Shown here: positions 1 to 7,862 of the stretch, in pieces
Layout of the letters: each line of letters begins with the position of its first letter
Position numbering within the stretch: position 1 is the stretch's first letter
Assembly: GCA_021773015.1 (NCBI GenBank)
Contig: JAJFKW010000001.1
Span: 868,001-932,000 of the forward strand
Direction: 5' to 3'
DNA length: 64,000 nt
Origin: Woeseia sp.
GTDB taxonomy: Bacteria > Pseudomonadota > Gammaproteobacteria > Steroidobacterales > Woeseiaceae
The notes under the pieces: model-generated
Seen by the model: the letters and a program-made list of their open reading frames with translations, nothing else
What the model was told of the DNA's origin: nothing
Database searches by the model: none
Translations under genes and position numbers: made by a program

Positions 1-26
1 AACCAGTGAGTCAATCTGCGATTCAT
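1..26 (-). CDS. Start of the next pilus-operon gene (partial)
   Basis: An ATG at 26 opens a frame reading MNRRLTHW to the window edge, two bases after the TGA of the PilO-like gene. In type IV pilus operons the gene after pilO is normally pilP, a lipoprotein that joins the inner-membrane complex to the secretin. That identity is inferred from position only; eight codons are too few to recognise a family. Confidence 0.4.
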
Positions 27-28
27 AT

Positions 29-586
29 TCACTTCATTGCTCTGTAAGAAGCAAGGCTGAGATCTGCAACTAGTCGCGGATCGACATTCACGGTGTCAGC
101 ACGACTCAACGCATACTCCTTGATCACGACGAAGCCCAGTTCGTTTTTTGCGTCCCATAGCCATTGATACAAATCGACATAGTTGCCAGACAGTTTGACC
201 TTGAAGAGTACTTCCTGAAATATCTGAATCTCTTCTCCCGATGCTGGTTCTACGCTAACAAGATCGACATTATTCGCCCACGATATTTTTTGCAGCCGGC
301 CGATAACGAATGCCTCGACCTCCTTGACGGGGAGGTCTGCGAGATCGCCATACAAACTGTGTTTTAGTTGTGCGATGTCGTCAGCCTTTTCTTGTAAAAG
401 GCCTTCTAGATCCTCACCGTCTTGAGCCGGTAAGTGCAGCCGGGCAACCTCTTTTGAGGCGTTTAGGTAGCTTTTAATCTCGGGCAGCAACAGACCCGTC
501 GCGACTAACGCCAGGATCACAGAACAACACCCTAGCAACAGTAAACCAAACTGCCGCGTGTCTATGTTCTCAATTAGCGCATTCAT
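29..586 (-). CDS. PilO/GspM-like inner-membrane assembly protein
   Basis: A 185-residue protein with a short cytoplasmic N-terminus, one membrane helix at about residues 13-35 and a periplasmic part that begins as a coiled coil (about 40-80) and ends in a ferredoxin-like PilO-type domain. In type IV pili PilO pairs with PilN in the periplasm and helps couple the cytoplasmic ATPase and PilM to the secretin. Its start abuts the stop of the PilN-like gene at 586, as in classical pilMNO operons. Sequence similarity is weak, as is normal for this family, so the call rests on size, topology and gene order. A GspM-like role in a type II secretion system is the alternative. Confidence 0.7.
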   Translation of the reverse strand: MNALIENIDTRQFGLLLLGCCSVILALVATGLLLPEIKSYLNASKEVARLHLPAQDGEDLEGLLQEKADDIAQLKHSLYGDLADLPVKEVEAFVIGRLQKISWANNVDLVSVEPASGEEIQIFQEVLFKVKLSGNYVDLYQWLWDAKNELGFVVIKEYALSRADTVNVDPRLVADLSLASYRAMK

Positions 587-1242
587 TAACTTTCCTGCAA
601 TTCACTATTCAGAATCACTGCAATGTTGAACTCAACTACTTGACCTTCTTCGTAATTGACTGTCGACGTTTTACTGACATTGACATCTTTCACGTCAACT
701 TGAGAGAACAGCGAGCGTACAAATGAGGATAACGCCTGATGATCCCTAGCTTGTCCTCGAATTGTCATATGTGTTTCAACTTGCCAATTTTCCTCTTGCG
801 TGCCGCCCGAATTGTTTTCAGTGATAATGAAGTAGCCGGTTTCTACACCGCGACTCACACCGTCAACGACTACTCCAGCTCGACGAAATTGCCAGCCGAC
901 AAACCAGATATCATCTGCTGGCAGAGACTGATCAACGATCCTGAAAATGTCTTCGACGGCTGCTCCTGCACGTAGCCCTCGCAACATTGACCACTGGCTG
1001 CTGTATTCGGCGTACATCTTGTTCGTCTCATCGAGTTGTATACGCTGTCGCTGAAAGTTGGCACTCGCAAATTTCAGTTTTGACAACTCAGCGTTGGTAT
1101 TTTGTGCAGCGTGACTAATTGCAAAATATGCGGCAACCGTCAGAATCAGCAACGCTACGAGAACCAGTCCATAATTTCGAAGCATTGCCCGCTTGGTCAG
1201 CCAATGCCGATAATCTTGGGGAATTAAGTCCATATCAGACAT
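586..1242 (-). CDS. PilN/GspL-like inner-membrane assembly protein
   Basis: I start this 218-residue protein at the ATG at 1242 (MSDMDLIPQDYRHWL) rather than the upstream in-frame codon at 1278, because the later start overlaps the PilM-like gene by only 8 bases and gives a normal PilN N-terminus. PilN proteins carry an N-terminal motif close to 'INLLPxR', which binds PilM; here 'MDLIPQDYR' fills that place. A membrane helix follows at about residues 20-42, then a coiled coil (about 45-80) and a periplasmic alpha/beta domain. It is expected to form the PilN-PilO heterodimer with the next gene product. Confidence 0.75.
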   Translation of the reverse strand: MSDMDLIPQDYRHWLTKRAMLRNYGLVLVALLILTVAAYFAISHAAQNTNAELSKLKFASANFQRQRIQLDETNKMYAEYSSQWSMLRGLRAGAAVEDIFRIVDQSLPADDIWFVGWQFRRAGVVVDGVSRGVETGYFIITENNSGGTQEENWQVETHMTIRGQARDHQALSSFVRSLFSQVDVKDVNVSKTSTVNYEEGQVVEFNIAVILNSELQES

Positions 1243-2371
1243 TGAATAACTCACTCCGCAACGCGAGCCCTGTAGCAACAGCGATCTCCGGCGCGGCCGA
1301 CGAAGGAATTAGAGAATCGTTGCCGTGCGTCTCAGTGAACAGCGCCGGCGGATCAGGAATCTTTCGTACATCTACACCTGCCAGACCGCTTAATAACTTG
1401 GCAGAGCCCGGCCAGCGAGCGATGCTACCGAGTAGATAAACTTGCGTCTTAGCACCTCCCCTTGTCTCCGATGCTGCATACAAGAGTGCGCGTCTGATTT
1501 CGTCGACCAGATTAAGAAATTGCGGCTTCAATATTTCCGAAAGAGTATCGAGTAAACCGCTGCTATCGGCGCCAGTAGCATCCGATACCGTACTTTCATT
1601 GTCCCAAACCCCAGAGCGTGACACCAAACTACGTGCCATGTTCTCTGACATATCAAGCGTCTCAGAAATTCTCTGGATTAAGCTGTTCTCGCCTACGTCA
1701 ACCTCTTGGTCGAAAAGTAGGTCGCTACCGGACATCAACGTCAAATAGCACGCGCGACGACCGAAATTGAGGATGAGTGAATTGACAACTTCGTCGCCGC
1801 TAGACACCGTGCCAATTAGCCGACCGATTGCAACCGGGCCAATCTCCAGGTTTTGCACGTGCAAACCTGCCTTTCTAGCAAGCTCAAGGTAGTTTACGAC
1901 GGTACTGCGTTCGCTAACTGCCACGACGGCCAGACGTTCCTCACTTTTTGAGCGATTCCTCACTGGCATGTAGTCGAGTACGTAGTCGGAGATTTCGCCA
2001 TCGAGTCGTTCTTGCATTGTGCGAACGACCATTTCTGCTTCGCCTTCGCCGTCATTTGAGGTTTGATAATTTATCGATACCGTACGAAACATACCTGAGG
2101 GCAGTGCCAGTACGGCGCATCGACCGGAGAAATCATCGGCTTCCAGCGCTCGGCGTACAAGCGATCGAAACTGCAATGGGGACGCCAAAATTTCACGCCG
2201 CGGCGAGTCTAACGGCAGTGAAACACGCGCTCGTAACGTTGGTATTCCAGCGGACGTCAACTGAAGTTGCACGAGGTGTATTTCTTCCAAAGCGATGTCA
2301 ACCCCAATGGGTCCAATACCGCTGATCGCAACACCACGAATTGAGGAAATGGCCCTGGCAACGGCGTTCAT
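1235..2371 (-). CDS. PilM-like actin-fold ATPase of the pilus assembly complex
   Basis: A 378-residue protein with the layout of PilM/GspL cytoplasmic domains: phosphate-1 region near 'IGPIGVDIALEEIHLVQL', a central stretch with 'RNRSKSEERLAVVAVSER' and 'LILNFGRRACYLTLMSG', and an adenosine motif near 'VYLLGSIARWPG'. PilM binds nucleotide and the PilN N-terminus and connects the membrane complex to the ATPase. The ATG at 2371 overlaps the stop of the diguanylate cyclase by four bases (ATGA), so that start is preferred over the longer frame to 2452. The coupling means translation of the cyclase feeds into translation of PilM. There is no C-terminal membrane helix, which fits PilM rather than full-length GspL. 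Confidence 0.75.
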   Translation of the reverse strand: MNAVARAISSIRGVAISGIGPIGVDIALEEIHLVQLQLTSAGIPTLRARVSLPLDSPRREILASPLQFRSLVRRALEADDFSGRCAVLALPSGMFRTVSINYQTSNDGEGEAEMVVRTMQERLDGEISDYVLDYMPVRNRSKSEERLAVVAVSERSTVVNYLELARKAGLHVQNLEIGPVAIGRLIGTVSSGDEVVNSLILNFGRRACYLTLMSGSDLLFDQEVDVGENSLIQRISETLDMSENMARSLVSRSGVWDNESTVSDATGADSSGLLDTLSEILKPQFLNLVDEIRRALLYAASETRGGAKTQVYLLGSIARWPGSAKLLSGLAGVDVRKIPDPPALFTETHGNDSLIPSSAAPEIAVATGLALRSELFNV

Positions 2372-3534
2372 AATCGCCAGGAACCGGTCTGCGCCAACTG
2401 TTTCATTGCACCAGCCATTGGCCGTACGGACAAGCGCCCCTGCTTGGCACAATAGAGTGCGTGATCCGCATCCTTGTACAAATCGTCCAGCGTGGCCGTC
2501 GCTCCAGGAGCGACGCTGGTAAATCCGGCGCTTAGAGTGACTGTATCGCCCTTTTCAGGTGCAGAAGCCGGCAGCGTCAATTGCAGCTCCGCTACCGCGG
2601 CGTCAACCAGGGAACGTAAATCGCTGCCGCTATATATTATTTGAAACTCGTCTCCTCCGAGCCTCACCAGACATCCATCGTCACCCAAATGTCGCATGAA
2701 AATTTCGCCAAGTTTGGCAAGGATCTCGTCTGCCTGATGATGACCGTAGCTATCGTTTATCAACTTGAAATCGTCGATGTCCAAAACAGCGATATGCAAC
2801 GTCCTTCCGCTTGCGCGCGATCTCTCGACAATACTGTCGAAGCGCGTCTCCAGATAGCGGCGGTTCCAGGCACCGGTAAGGTGATCCTTTAACGACAAGA
2901 TTTCCATCGATCGTCGTGCATTCTCGAGTTCGAAGCGTGATCGGATATCTTGTTTTCTCAGATAAGCGTTTTTGGCGACGATCACTGTCACGATGAAGGA
3001 CGTACCAATCACCAGGGCCTGAAGCGCCCATAGAGAAGTGTGGTCGAATTTTCCAGGCACGCTAATGAGCGAAGCCGTCAACAATAGGTATGTCAAGCCG
3101 ATTACCGTAACCGCCTCGCGCGTTCCCCACGGAACCAACGGCATCGAAATGAATAGCATAATAATCGCGGCCATCATGCCGATATTTAACTGACCCGTCC
3201 GATGCGCTAGAAACGCAACCGCAAGTGCGGAAAGGATAAGCAAGACCATGCCAAGACAATGTAACGCGCGAATATCAGTGACGAAGTGCGCCGACACCAG
3301 GACGTGAATCGACAGCAGAGCAATCATTATGTAGGTATAAATGTGAACCGACTGCAATGAAAAGTTGAGAATAATGATTGGCACACAGAGCTGAACAACG
3401 AGCGACAATAGCGCCATTACCTGAACACCATTGCGTGTATCGTCATACATCAACTTGCTTGCATATTTTTCGAGATCTGGAGTACCGAACTCGGTCGCGG
3501 ACCAAGATTCGGCCAGATACGATCGTACAGCCAT
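2368..3534 (-). CDS. Membrane diguanylate cyclase (GGDEF)
   Basis: A 388-residue protein with about six hydrophobic segments between residues 35 and 195, a short linker and a C-terminal GGDEF domain (about 215-380). It has 'HLTGAWNRR', a 'DIDDFKLINDSYGH' metal/substrate region and an intact 'RLGGDEF' active site, so it should make cyclic-di-GMP from two GTP at the inner membrane. The RxxD inhibitory site normally five residues before GGDEF is absent (GDDG occupies that place), so product feedback inhibition is unlikely. It lies inside the pilus operon between the pilin genes and pilM and overlaps pilM by ATGA. That placement suggests a dedicated local source of the messenger for the pilus ATPase. 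No EAL domain is present. Confidence 0.9.
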   Translation of the reverse strand: MAVRSYLAESWSATEFGTPDLEKYASKLMYDDTRNGVQVMALLSLVVQLCVPIIILNFSLQSVHIYTYIMIALLSIHVLVSAHFVTDIRALHCLGMVLLILSALAVAFLAHRTGQLNIGMMAAIIMLFISMPLVPWGTREAVTVIGLTYLLLTASLISVPGKFDHTSLWALQALVIGTSFIVTVIVAKNAYLRKQDIRSRFELENARRSMEILSLKDHLTGAWNRRYLETRFDSIVERSRASGRTLHIAVLDIDDFKLINDSYGHHQADEILAKLGEIFMRHLGDDGCLVRLGGDEFQIIYSGSDLRSLVDAAVAELQLTLPASAPEKGDTVTLSAGFTSVAPGATATLDDLYKDADHALYCAKQGRLSVRPMAGAMKQLAQTGSWRL

Positions 3535-3682
3535 GGAGTTGCTCGCTAATCCGTAATTTGCAAAGGTACTATTAGGTCAGCGGCGATCGTACGTAAATCT
3601 TTAATAATTGGTCAGTTTTTTGTGAATTTGCACAGCAATTTGGGGCTTCGTAGATGTTGCTGTCGCTGTTCGTGTGGATGAA

Positions 3683-3988
3683 TCACGAGGTATTGGCGCA
3701 TCCGCCAATATCGATGTTAATGATGTCGAAATAGATGCTGTCGGTGTTCCCGAGTGTTGGCGGGGTCAACAACCTAATTCGCGTATTGGCAGAGGTAGCA
3801 GCGGCAACGTCGTTGCTCGCCTGCGTGTACACAGAATCGGTTCTTGGGCCCTCGATTCGACTTATTTCTACCCCGGACATCCCGCCGTCGTTCGAGACAG
3901 CAACGATGCCGAGAACTACGATATGAATAGTGAGTTTAAGAAGCGAATATCCGCGGTCATTGGACGAGTAACAGAACATTTCTCGCAC
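3683..3988 (-). pseudogene. Diverged type IV pilin-like ORF or pilin remnant
   Basis: A 101-residue frame starting at GTG 3988 (or ATG 3979) lies between the canonical pilin and the diguanylate cyclase, on their strand. Its N-terminus reads 'DRGYSLLKLTIHIVVLGI', which follows the prepilin pattern: a basic residue, Gly at -1, an aromatic +1 and a long hydrophobic helix. The conserved Glu at +5 is Lys, and the sequence after the helix fits no pilin domain I know. No good Shine-Dalgarno is visible. It may be a decayed minor pilin or a chance frame. Two plus-strand frames cover the same bases but have no better features. Confidence 0.35.
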
Positions 3989-4044
3989 GCATTCAAAGCA
4001 AAATAAATTCTATAGTTGCTCAGCTCCGAAAGTCATGACGAAAT

Positions 4045-4557
4045 TCACTCATCGCCGATAAATTCACCAGTGATGCTATCGAATCTCCAGCCGCCACTGC
4101 TGCCAGAAGTCAAACCTAAAATTCCTGTATTGACGACGACGAGGGTGTTAACGGTGCCAAGTGGGTTTGTGGGGAGGTCGTCTTTTAGGTAGGGGCCATA
4201 CTTAAATTCATTGGGGTCCGTTCCGGTGCATGCTTGGCCGGTCGCGTTCGTATAATTCTTGAGCTGAGCGATAAAAGCAGGTTCGCCGATCGCGCCGACG
4301 ACGGCTGTGCCATTGATACAGGTTCCACCGGACGATATCGCGGCACCCGGATAATTGTTGTGTTGTTGCCGATAAAGGTCAACCGCGGCGCGAATATTTG
4401 CGATATTGGTATCATATGCGGACTGCGTCGCATCGTCCGTCGCGGCCTGAAATTGCGGCATGATGATCGCCGCGAGTATTGCCAGGATGATTACCACAAT
4501 GAGTAATTCAACCAGCGTAAATCCGATTTCACGTACGCCCGATATGCACGATTTCAT
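4045..4557 (-). CDS. Type IV pilin / GspG-like pseudopilin
   Basis: A 170-residue prepilin. A ten-residue basic leader ends at 'REIG', cleaved by prepilin peptidase before 'FTLVELLIVVIILAILAAI', with the conserved Glu at +5. The hydrophobic helix is followed by an alpha-helical spine (about 40-65), a variable loop containing a cysteine pair, and a C-terminus 'GGWRFDSITGEFIGDE' of the kind seen in GspG-like and environmental type IVa pilins. It is the only canonical pilin here and is probably the main subunit. It sits after the platform gene with a 109-base gap that may allow separate expression. Pilus or pseudopilus cannot be decided from sequence alone. Confidence 0.9.
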   Translation of the reverse strand: MKSCISGVREIGFTLVELLIVVIILAILAAIIMPQFQAATDDATQSAYDTNIANIRAAVDLYRQQHNNYPGAAISSGGTCINGTAVVGAIGEPAFIAQLKNYTNATGQACTGTDPNEFKYGPYLKDDLPTNPLGTVNTLVVVNTGILGLTSGSSGGWRFDSITGEFIGDE

Positions 4558-4666
4558 TTACCAATCTCCACCTAAAACAAGATATTCACAACTATCAATA
4601 TCGGCATAATTGGATCATTCTTGAGAAGGGTTGCTTTTGTTATGTGAACCAGTTCCGGTGACATGC

Positions 4667-5791
4667 CTAGGAAACAGCTCGTGATAACTTAAAAATTGGC
4701 AGTATTAGCGAGCTGACAAGGACTCCAACAACAATTCCCATAACCAGCAACATCAGCGGCTCGGCCAGCTTTGATAGCGCTGAAAGTTTTTTGGTCAGCT
4801 GCACTTCGTAGTATTCCGCAATTCTTGCCATCACCTTGCCGAGACTGCCGGTTCGCTCGCCTGTGGCAATCATGTGTTTTGCCAACGGTGGCATGAATTC
4901 CGCGGCTGAAAACCCTACCGAGATTCCCGCGCCATCCTGGACTTTTTTCTGCACGTCATCGATTAACTTCCGGAATAGTGAGTTCTTAACCACATCTCGG
5001 CAGGCATCCAAACTCTCCATGACCGATACGCCGTTATTGAGCGACAAACTCAGTACCTGCAATGATTGCACGACATAAATCGGAATGAAGATGCCTGCAA
5101 CGCCGGGAGTTCGCAATTTCCAACTATCTATCATTTCCCTGCCAGAATTGCTGGCTAGCCAGCGATGAACAACGGCTCCGAGAATTCCAAGCGTCGCGAG
5201 CAATATTATCCAATGCTGGCGCAGCACGTCGCTCACCGCCATTAGCGCTTTTGTAGTCGCTGGAAGTTGATCGTAAATAGATAAGAACATCGTACCGAAT
5301 TTCGGAAATACGACGACCAAAACAAACGTGACAACAGCCAGTGAAAAGACGATCAGAAATAGTGGGTAGGTTGCTGCCGACACAATCGTATTTCTTAGTT
5401 CTTCCTGCTTGCGCTCCATCACTAGCAGTTGCTGTAGTACTTCGTGCATGAAGCCGCCCTGCTCGCTTGCAGCGACAAGATTAGTGTAGGTACTGCTGAA
5501 TACTTGTTCATGCTGGGCAAGTGCATGCGCGAATGACCTGCCTTCTGCCACATCCTCTGCGAGTCTCTCAACAACGCGTTGCATTCTCGTATTCTCAGTC
5601 TGGGCAACGATGGTGGTGAGAGCGCCATGCAGGTTTTCTCCAGTTTCAATCAGCAAGGCCAATTGCTCGGTGAAAAACATGCGGTCAGTGGCACCGATTC
5701 TTCGCGTTAGACTCATTCGGGCGCTTGCTGCGCGGTGATCCAACTCCTTTCGCTTCCCGGATTGACTTGCTCTTTCGACTTGCAGTGCCAT
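4667..5791 (-). CDS. PilC/GspF-type inner-membrane platform protein
   Basis: A 374-residue member of the T2SSF family. Two copies of the cytoplasmic helical-bundle domain are visible: one starting near 'FFTEQLALLIETGENLHGAL' (about 38-160) and one near 'LQVLSLSLNNGVSVMESLDA' (about 245-350). Three membrane helices lie at about 140-170, 190-215 and 345-368. The protein is the rotor or platform at the membrane that the PilB ATPase turns to add pilin subunits. It is slightly shorter than typical PilC (about 400) because the N-terminal tail is short. It follows the ATPase gene with a 10-base gap. Confidence 0.9.
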   Translation of the reverse strand: MALQVERASQSGKRKELDHRAASARMSLTRRIGATDRMFFTEQLALLIETGENLHGALTTIVAQTENTRMQRVVERLAEDVAEGRSFAHALAQHEQVFSSTYTNLVAASEQGGFMHEVLQQLLVMERKQEELRNTIVSAATYPLFLIVFSLAVVTFVLVVVFPKFGTMFLSIYDQLPATTKALMAVSDVLRQHWIILLATLGILGAVVHRWLASNSGREMIDSWKLRTPGVAGIFIPIYVVQSLQVLSLSLNNGVSVMESLDACRDVVKNSLFRKLIDDVQKKVQDGAGISVGFSAAEFMPPLAKHMIATGERTGSLGKVMARIAEYYEVQLTKKLSALSKLAEPLMLLVMGIVVGVLVSSLILPIFKLSRAVS

Positions 5792-5801
5792 ATTGCTATT
5801 C

Positions 5802-7862
5802 CTAGATACCGATTACTCGAGCCACTTCCTCGGTTGTCGTGCTATTTTCGATAACCCGGTCTAAACCATCGAAAAAGAGATTCTTGAATTGTCGCCCCTT
5901 CAAGTAAGCCGCCAAGTCATCGCGACTCGGGTTCGAAATTATTTGCGCCTGCAATTCGCCGTCTGTCGTCAATACCTCGTGGATACCCATGCGCCCCTTA
6001 TAGCCAGAGTCATAGCATTCGTCGCACCCCTTTCCCTTCGCGAGCCGCACATCGCCCTTATCCTGCCAACCATGCTTCTCGATAAGTTCAATTGGCGCCA
6101 GGAATTCGGTTTTGCAGCTGAGGCATATCGTCCTGACCAACCGTTGTGCCACGACGCCTAAAAGGGCCGACGACAACAAATACGGCTCAACGCCCATATC
6201 AATCATCCGTGTGACCGCGCCGATCGCGTCATTAGTGTGCAGCGTCGAAAGCACCAGATGACCGGTCAACGCTGCCTGCACCGCTATTTCCGCGGTTTCT
6301 CGCTCGCGAATTTCGCCGACCATGACTATGTCCGGGTCCTGTCGAAGTACATGCTTCAGGATTCTTGCGAAACTCAAGCCGATTCCGGCACGCACCTCAT
6401 TCTGATTGACAATGTCGAGTTGATACTCAACAGGGTCTTCTATTGTGACGGTATTTTTCTCGATGCTATTCAGATGGTTCAGCGCGGCGTACAACGTCGT
6501 TGTCTTACCGCTGCCGGTCGGGCCCGTGACCAATATGAGTCCGTGGCTACCATCCAGCAGCTGTTTGAACTCCGCAAGATTTGGCGCTGACATATTCAGT
6601 CGATTCACATCCAATATCGCCTGGTTTTTGTCAAGGACGCGCAGCACCACTTTTTCGCCGTGCAAACCGGGAAGCGAGCTAAATCGCAAATCTACCGAAC
6701 GGCCTTGCGTTTGTACCTGAATTCGACCGTCTTGAGGCAAACGGCGTTCCGCAATATCCAGATTTGCCATCACCTTTAGCCGCGATACAAGTGACGGATG
6801 CAGATCGATTCGAGGTGCCGTAAATTCGTAAAGCACGCCGTCTATGCGAAATCGAATGCGGGAGTGTGTGCGAAAAGGTTCAAGATGAATATCGCTGGCG
6901 CCATCCCGGACAGCTCTCTGAATTACGGAATTGATTAGATTCACTACCGGACTACCGGCTGCGACTTCGTCAATTGTTGCGTGATCGTCCGATTGAACCG
7001 TATCGACAACTGCAAAGTCTTCGTCGACCTCGTTGGCCAATTCAAATGCCATATCATTCATGGCAGTTGAATCATTCAAAATTTTCAGAATATCTTCTTT
7101 GCGTGCCAGAACTGGATGAACAACGCATTGCAATCGCTCTGCGATTTCCTCAAAGGTTGGCATATCCTGCGGCTTTGCGCTGGCCACATACAGCGCGCTG
7201 CGCACACGAAAAAGCGGTAGGGCGCACAATCTTCGCGCCACGCTGTTCTCCAACAGCGCAGCGGTTGTCGGATCAAACATGCCAGGTCGGATTCGGACGA
7301 AGGGAATTCCGAGTTGCTTGCTCAATGCACGCAGCACATCGTTTTCCGCAACCCAGCCCTTCTCAACAATAATCTGACCCATGCGTTTGCCAAGTCTGTC
7401 CTGCAATTTCAGGGCTTCGTCAATTCTTTTTTGTGTTGTGTGGCCATAGGCAATTAAGATGTCGCCAAGCCGCGCACCAGGCCCTATATCAATGTCCTTC
7501 GCGGCCGTGTCCTTTCGATTGCCGGCATCATCTAGAAACGTGACGTATTCTGAAAACCCGGTTATTTCCGCGACTTCCGAGATCGTCTTGTTGTGACCCG
7601 AGACTTTTAGCCAACCACCTACTTTGAGCAAACGATCCTGCAGATCCATAAACGCAGAAATCGCCAAACTGTCTATCGATTGGACAGTTGAAAAATCGAC
7701 AATTAACTTGAATTCTCCGGCATCTATGCAATCGTCAATAACGAGCAGCAAGTCCTGGAGCGCGTCGTTTCCGACCAGCGAAAATTTCGGTGCTACACAC
7801 GTGCTAACACCAATTCGAGTTCGAACGACTGGTGCGACTACTTTCTCTGCAGGCGTACTCAT
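5802..7862 (-). CDS. Pilus assembly ATPase (PilB/GspE) with N-terminal STAS domain
   Basis: 686 residues, longer than usual PilB. Residues about 15-115 form a STAS (anti-anti-sigma-like) domain, with 'FKLIVDFSTVQSIDSLAISA' at the conserved loop; the usual DSSG reads DSLA, so phosphorylation at the classical serine is doubtful. Residues about 128-190 carry two MshEN-type repeats, 'RLGDILIAYG...LKLQ' and 'RMGQIIVEKG...LSKQ', a pattern known to bind cyclic-di-GMP in MshE. The T2SSE ATPase core follows, with Walker A 'GPTGSGKTTT', Asp box 'TIEDPVEY', Walker B 'MVGEIRERETAE', His box 'STLHTND' and a C-x2-C...C-x2-C zinc site. It should power extension of the pilus, gated by the messenger made by neighbouring proteins. 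Its ATG overlaps the previous stop by ATGA. Confidence 0.92.
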   Translation of the reverse strand: MSTPAEKVVAPVVRTRIGVSTCVAPKFSLVGNDALQDLLLVIDDCIDAGEFKLIVDFSTVQSIDSLAISAFMDLQDRLLKVGGWLKVSGHNKTISEVAEITGFSEYVTFLDDAGNRKDTAAKDIDIGPGARLGDILIAYGHTTQKRIDEALKLQDRLGKRMGQIIVEKGWVAENDVLRALSKQLGIPFVRIRPGMFDPTTAALLENSVARRLCALPLFRVRSALYVASAKPQDMPTFEEIAERLQCVVHPVLARKEDILKILNDSTAMNDMAFELANEVDEDFAVVDTVQSDDHATIDEVAAGSPVVNLINSVIQRAVRDGASDIHLEPFRTHSRIRFRIDGVLYEFTAPRIDLHPSLVSRLKVMANLDIAERRLPQDGRIQVQTQGRSVDLRFSSLPGLHGEKVVLRVLDKNQAILDVNRLNMSAPNLAEFKQLLDGSHGLILVTGPTGSGKTTTLYAALNHLNSIEKNTVTIEDPVEYQLDIVNQNEVRAGIGLSFARILKHVLRQDPDIVMVGEIRERETAEIAVQAALTGHLVLSTLHTNDAIGAVTRMIDMGVEPYLLSSALLGVVAQRLVRTICLSCKTEFLAPIELIEKHGWQDKGDVRLAKGKGCDECYDSGYKGRMGIHEVLTTDGELQAQIISNPSRDDLAAYLKGRQFKNLFFDGLDRVIENSTTTEEVARVIGI

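Noticed and set aside
3674-4006. Plus-strand frame of 110 codons opposite the pilin-like ORF
   Set aside because: No family features, and it runs against the direction of the surrounding operon; the minus strand carries the pilin-like pattern.
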